This document shows, piece by piece, positions 37,908 through 40,354 of a stretch of 40,354 bases of DNA. The notes under the pieces are model-generated. The model searched no databases. It was not told the origin of the DNA and worked only from the letters and a program-made list of their open reading frames with translations. This DNA is from a virus: the IMG/VR virus record IMGVR_UViG_3300046703_000129, positions 1 to 40,354 of that record, one strand, 5' to 3'. The first letter of the stretch is position 1. Each line of letters opens with the position of its first letter. A program made the translations under genes and the position numbers.

Positions 37908-40354
37908 CTACAATCTCACTCTATTATTTATCCAGTTTTCATGCACTTGCCCGTTCCTGAGCGAAGTACGAAAACCATGTTTATCAATGTTTACAATAAG
38001 TTGCTTTTGGTTGTCGAGCTTTGATGCTACATTCTGTAATTCCCGGACTATTGGTAAGGTATCCAGCGTAGAATCATGCCTGTAATTCCCTGTGATCCCT
38101 GCCATAGATTTATTCAGGTAATCCCTGCGGACTTCATTTGCGGTCAATACAGAGGCTCCCAATGGCAAACGAGCTAGGGTATCGTCTGCGACATAACTTG
38201 CAGATGATCCTAATTCGATTATTTCACCTTTGTGAACAGCAGCCAACTCTTCAGGGCCGCCTTTACGGCCTGTTTTATAGGATGGAATGTCGATTGATTG
38301 TGCTTTAGAAATAGCAGACCAAACGGACAGGAACCCGGCAATTACCGCACCCACCATTTCAATAATATATACCGGAGTTGTAATCGGTGCCGCCGGACCG
38401 GTTTCTGCACCAGCAGAAGTAGCGCCTCCAATTGCCGAGGCTATTGATATACCAAGTTGAGCCGCTGTATTAACCAATGCCATTGCAATAACAATGTCGG
38501 CCTGTTTCTTTTGGGAAACAGCCTGATCGTGTGCAAGTTGTCTATCAATCTTTTTTATTTGTGCATCAAAATTAGTTTTGGAAATTACACCCCTATCTAA
38601 CTGATCTTGCAATGCTTGTTTTTTAGCATCTGCTGCAATTTTATATTTTTCCTGATCTGCCTGATAGGTTTCATTAAGCAGTCCACCCAATTCATTAGCA
38701 ACATTGACGGCCTCGCGTGCCAGCGTTATATATGTATCTTTTTCGGCTTTCTTCCTTTTGTTTATTTCAGCTATTAAATCTTTCGAGTATTGATCTTCGA
38801 GTTTAAAATTTGCCCGTAAATATTTCTCGTGTTGTTCTAATTCAGATTCGAGTTGATCTTTTGTTAGATCTTCAAGCCTTATCTGCGGTGCGTCTGCCTC
38901 AGTTGATGAATTTACTCCCTTTGCAGTCGGTATCCCAAACAGTCCTGTACTTTTACCAACACCGGCAAGGTTCTGTTCAATTTTCGCTTGTAATGCTTTT
39001 GCGTCTGCAATAACCTTCAGCTTTTTATCTTCAAGTTCTTTCAGTTCCTCAAGTTCCTTATCGTTATATTTATTGCGAAGCCCTCCGATTAATTGCAACT
39101 TTTGTTCCTCGGTTGCAACGGCGTACTTTTTGGAAGCCATCATCTCCACAATTTCATGGTCTAACTGTTCTTGTAAAGAAACTTGTTCTAATGCAACCAA
39201 ATCTTTCCATAAATCCTCTTTGGCTTGTTTCTGTTCCTCGGTTAGTTTTTTATAATCTTCAACTGCTTGTTTCTGTTTATCCTGTTCTGCTTTTGTCATC
39301 TGAGCCAAGTCGTTATTAAAAGCAGTCAAAGATTTTAACGCCCCTTGTTTCATATTAACGGCGGCTAATCCTACATTTGCATAAGCCGTTTTCAGTTCCT
39401 CAAGTGTTTCGGGTTTTGCCTTTCCCATTTTTGCAATAATATCAGCATAGACTTTTGTAAATGAAGATGTGTTCTTAATCTGTGTTTGAACGTCGATTAA
39501 ATTTGATTTGAACTCAGACCGGGTATCGGCGTCTTTTGCGGCATTAACTTTGCCTTGTAACGAGGCCTCTTCTTTTAAAAGTGCATTATATTTTTCCCCA
39601 TTCTTAACGAGTGAAAGATTTTGTTCTAAGTTTTTTTGGTAAGCAATAACCTGAAAATCTGCTAACCCGGTTTCGGTACTTGCTTTTAATTTTGCAGCAT
39701 CGAGCAGGCGCCGTTTTAATTTATCCTGAACCCCTAATCCTTCATTTTCTTCGTGCATTATAGCAAGTCCGGCTTTTGCCTGTTCGAGTGTTCCTATTGT
39801 AGCGTCTTTCTGTTTTTTTCTTAAATCAAATATTCTATTTTGACGTTCTGAATCCAGCATATCGAAAGAGCGTTGGCGTTTTTCAACTTCGTCTAAAATA
39901 TCAAAATATTGTGCACCCTTCGTAATGGCATCATCCATGTTTTTAATCAAGTTAGACCAATCACCTGTCGCTATTGTACGAAGTAAAGAGCCATAAGCCC
40001 ATTCAATTTGAGTAAGTTTTTTTTGGAAGGCATCTGCCGTATCTTTGGTTGAATGCATTACTGATTTAAAAAAATCAAATCCTTTCGATAGTGCCATTAC
40101 ACTACCGGCCACAACACCGGCGGCAATAAACATACCGCCCAAAATCTTTGTAAATCCATTACCGGTTTCACTTACACCCTTCCACAAAGAAGATGCCTGA
40201 GAAAAAACATTATTCATCCCGCCCATAGCATCTGAGGCACTCCCGGCAGCAGCACCCAACGACTTAAACATTTGTGGATAATTACCTACATTTGGCCTAA
40301 AGTTCCCGGTTGCTGCCTCAAAACTTCTAATCACATCGCGTAGTTTTTCAAGTT
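37908..40354 (-). CDS. Tape measure protein, main C-terminal part
   Basis: The frame is open to the end of the window, and 366-822 supplies the first 152 codons when the circle is closed (967 residues in total, tail roughly 145 nm by the usual 0.15 nm per residue). It is a long, mostly helical, Lys/Glu/Gln-rich protein with membrane-like segments near the start (LGGMFIAAGVVAGSVMAL) and near the end (VYIIEMVGAVIAGFLSVWSA). The apparent start at 40334 is an internal GTG codon, not the real start. Confidence 0.9.
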   Translation of the reverse strand, partial: LEKLRDVIRSFEAATGNFRPNVGNYPQMFKSLGAAAGSASDAMGGMNNVFSQASSLWKGVSETGNGFTKILGGMFIAAGVVAGSVMALSKGFDFFKSVMHSTKDTADAFQKKLTQIEWAYGSLLRTIATGDWSNLIKNMDDAITKGAQYFDILDEVEKRQRSFDMLDSERQNRIFDLRKKQKDATIGTLEQAKAGLAIMHEENEGLGVQDKLKRRLLDAAKLKASTETGLADFQVIAYQKNLEQNLSLVKNGEKYNALLKEEASLQGKVNAAKDADTRSEFKSNLIDVQTQIKNTSSFTKVYADIIAKMGKAKPETLEELKTAYANVGLAAVNMKQGALKSLTAFNNDLAQMTKAEQDKQKQAVEDYKKLTEEQKQAKEDLWKDLVALEQVSLQEQLDHEIVEMMASKKYAVATEEQKLQLIGGLRNKYNDKELEELKELEDKKLKVIADAKALQAKIEQNLAGVGKSTGLFGIPTAKGVNSSTEADAPQIRLEDLTKDQLESELEQHEKYLRANFKLEDQYSKDLIAEINKRKKAEKDTYITLAREAVNVANELGGLLNETYQADQEKYKIAADAKKQALQDQLDRGVISKTNFDAQIKKIDRQLAHDQAVSQKKQADIVIAMALVNTAAQLGISIASAIGGATSAGAETGPAAPITTPVYIIEMVGAVIAGFLSVWSAISKAQSIDIPSYKTGRKGGPEELAAVHKGEIIELGSSASYVADDTLARLPLGASVLTANEVRRDYLNKSMAGITGNYRHDSTLDTLPIVRELQNVASKLDNQKQLIVNIDKHGFRTSLRNGQVHENWINNRVRL
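40228..40354. repeat. 127-bp exact terminal repeat, copy 2
   Basis: Identical to 239-365. See copy 1. The bases before it (40036-40227) are a diverged allele of 1-238. Confidence 0.9.

Overview
The window is the essentially complete genome of a tailed phage (siphovirus type) of a Bacteroidota host. The host is inferred from recurring promoters of the Bacteroidota form (TTG, 19-20 bases, TAnnTTTG), AT-rich ribosome-binding regions, and tail, head and lysis proteins of kinds typical of that phylum. Almost every gene lies on the minus strand, tightly packed with ATGA or TAATG overlaps. Two small genes at 8463-8853 are the only convincing plus-strand genes. No integrase, lysogeny repressor, tRNA or CRISPR array was recognised.

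The genome is circular or circularly permuted. Bases 239-365 recur exactly as the last 127 bases (40228-40354). Joining them restores one in-frame tape measure gene of 968 codons and gives a circle of 39,989 bp. Bases 1-238 are a diverged version of 40036-40227, so the contig starts inside a strain variant of that gene.

Layout in transcription order (minus strand, descending): small and large terminase (11021-9233); a short opposite-strand cassette with a divergent regulatory region (9071-8341); portal, prohead protease, major capsid, connectors, tail tube and tail completion (8340-819); tape measure (822-1, continuing 40354-37908); a tail-tip protein carrying a seven-repeat propeller, baseplate and fibre proteins (37887-30479); a lysis-type cassette with a coiled-coil membrane protein, a DUF5675 protein, a secreted GH16 lipoprotein, a holin-like protein and a spanin-like protein (30461-27991).

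An early block begins at a strong promoter near 27850. It holds an HTH protein, a pentapeptide-repeat protein, several peptides shorter than 60 residues, a Dam-type methyltransferase, a GIY-YIG homing endonuclease next to a second methyltransferase, an HNH protein, an O-like replication protein containing six 11-bp iterons (probable origin), a T7/Twinkle-type primase-helicase, a DnaA domain IV-like protein and NinG. The remaining early genes (19742-11635) include two secreted proteins, zinc-binding and ribbon-helix-helix proteins, RecT with a partner exonuclease, and two HNH-type homing endonucleases.

The most interesting items are the homing endonuclease sitting beside a truncated copy of the methyltransferase start, cut exactly at the catalytic motif; the iteron array; the propeller insertion in the tail tip; the divergent control region next to the portal gene; and the secreted glycosidase in the lysis cassette.
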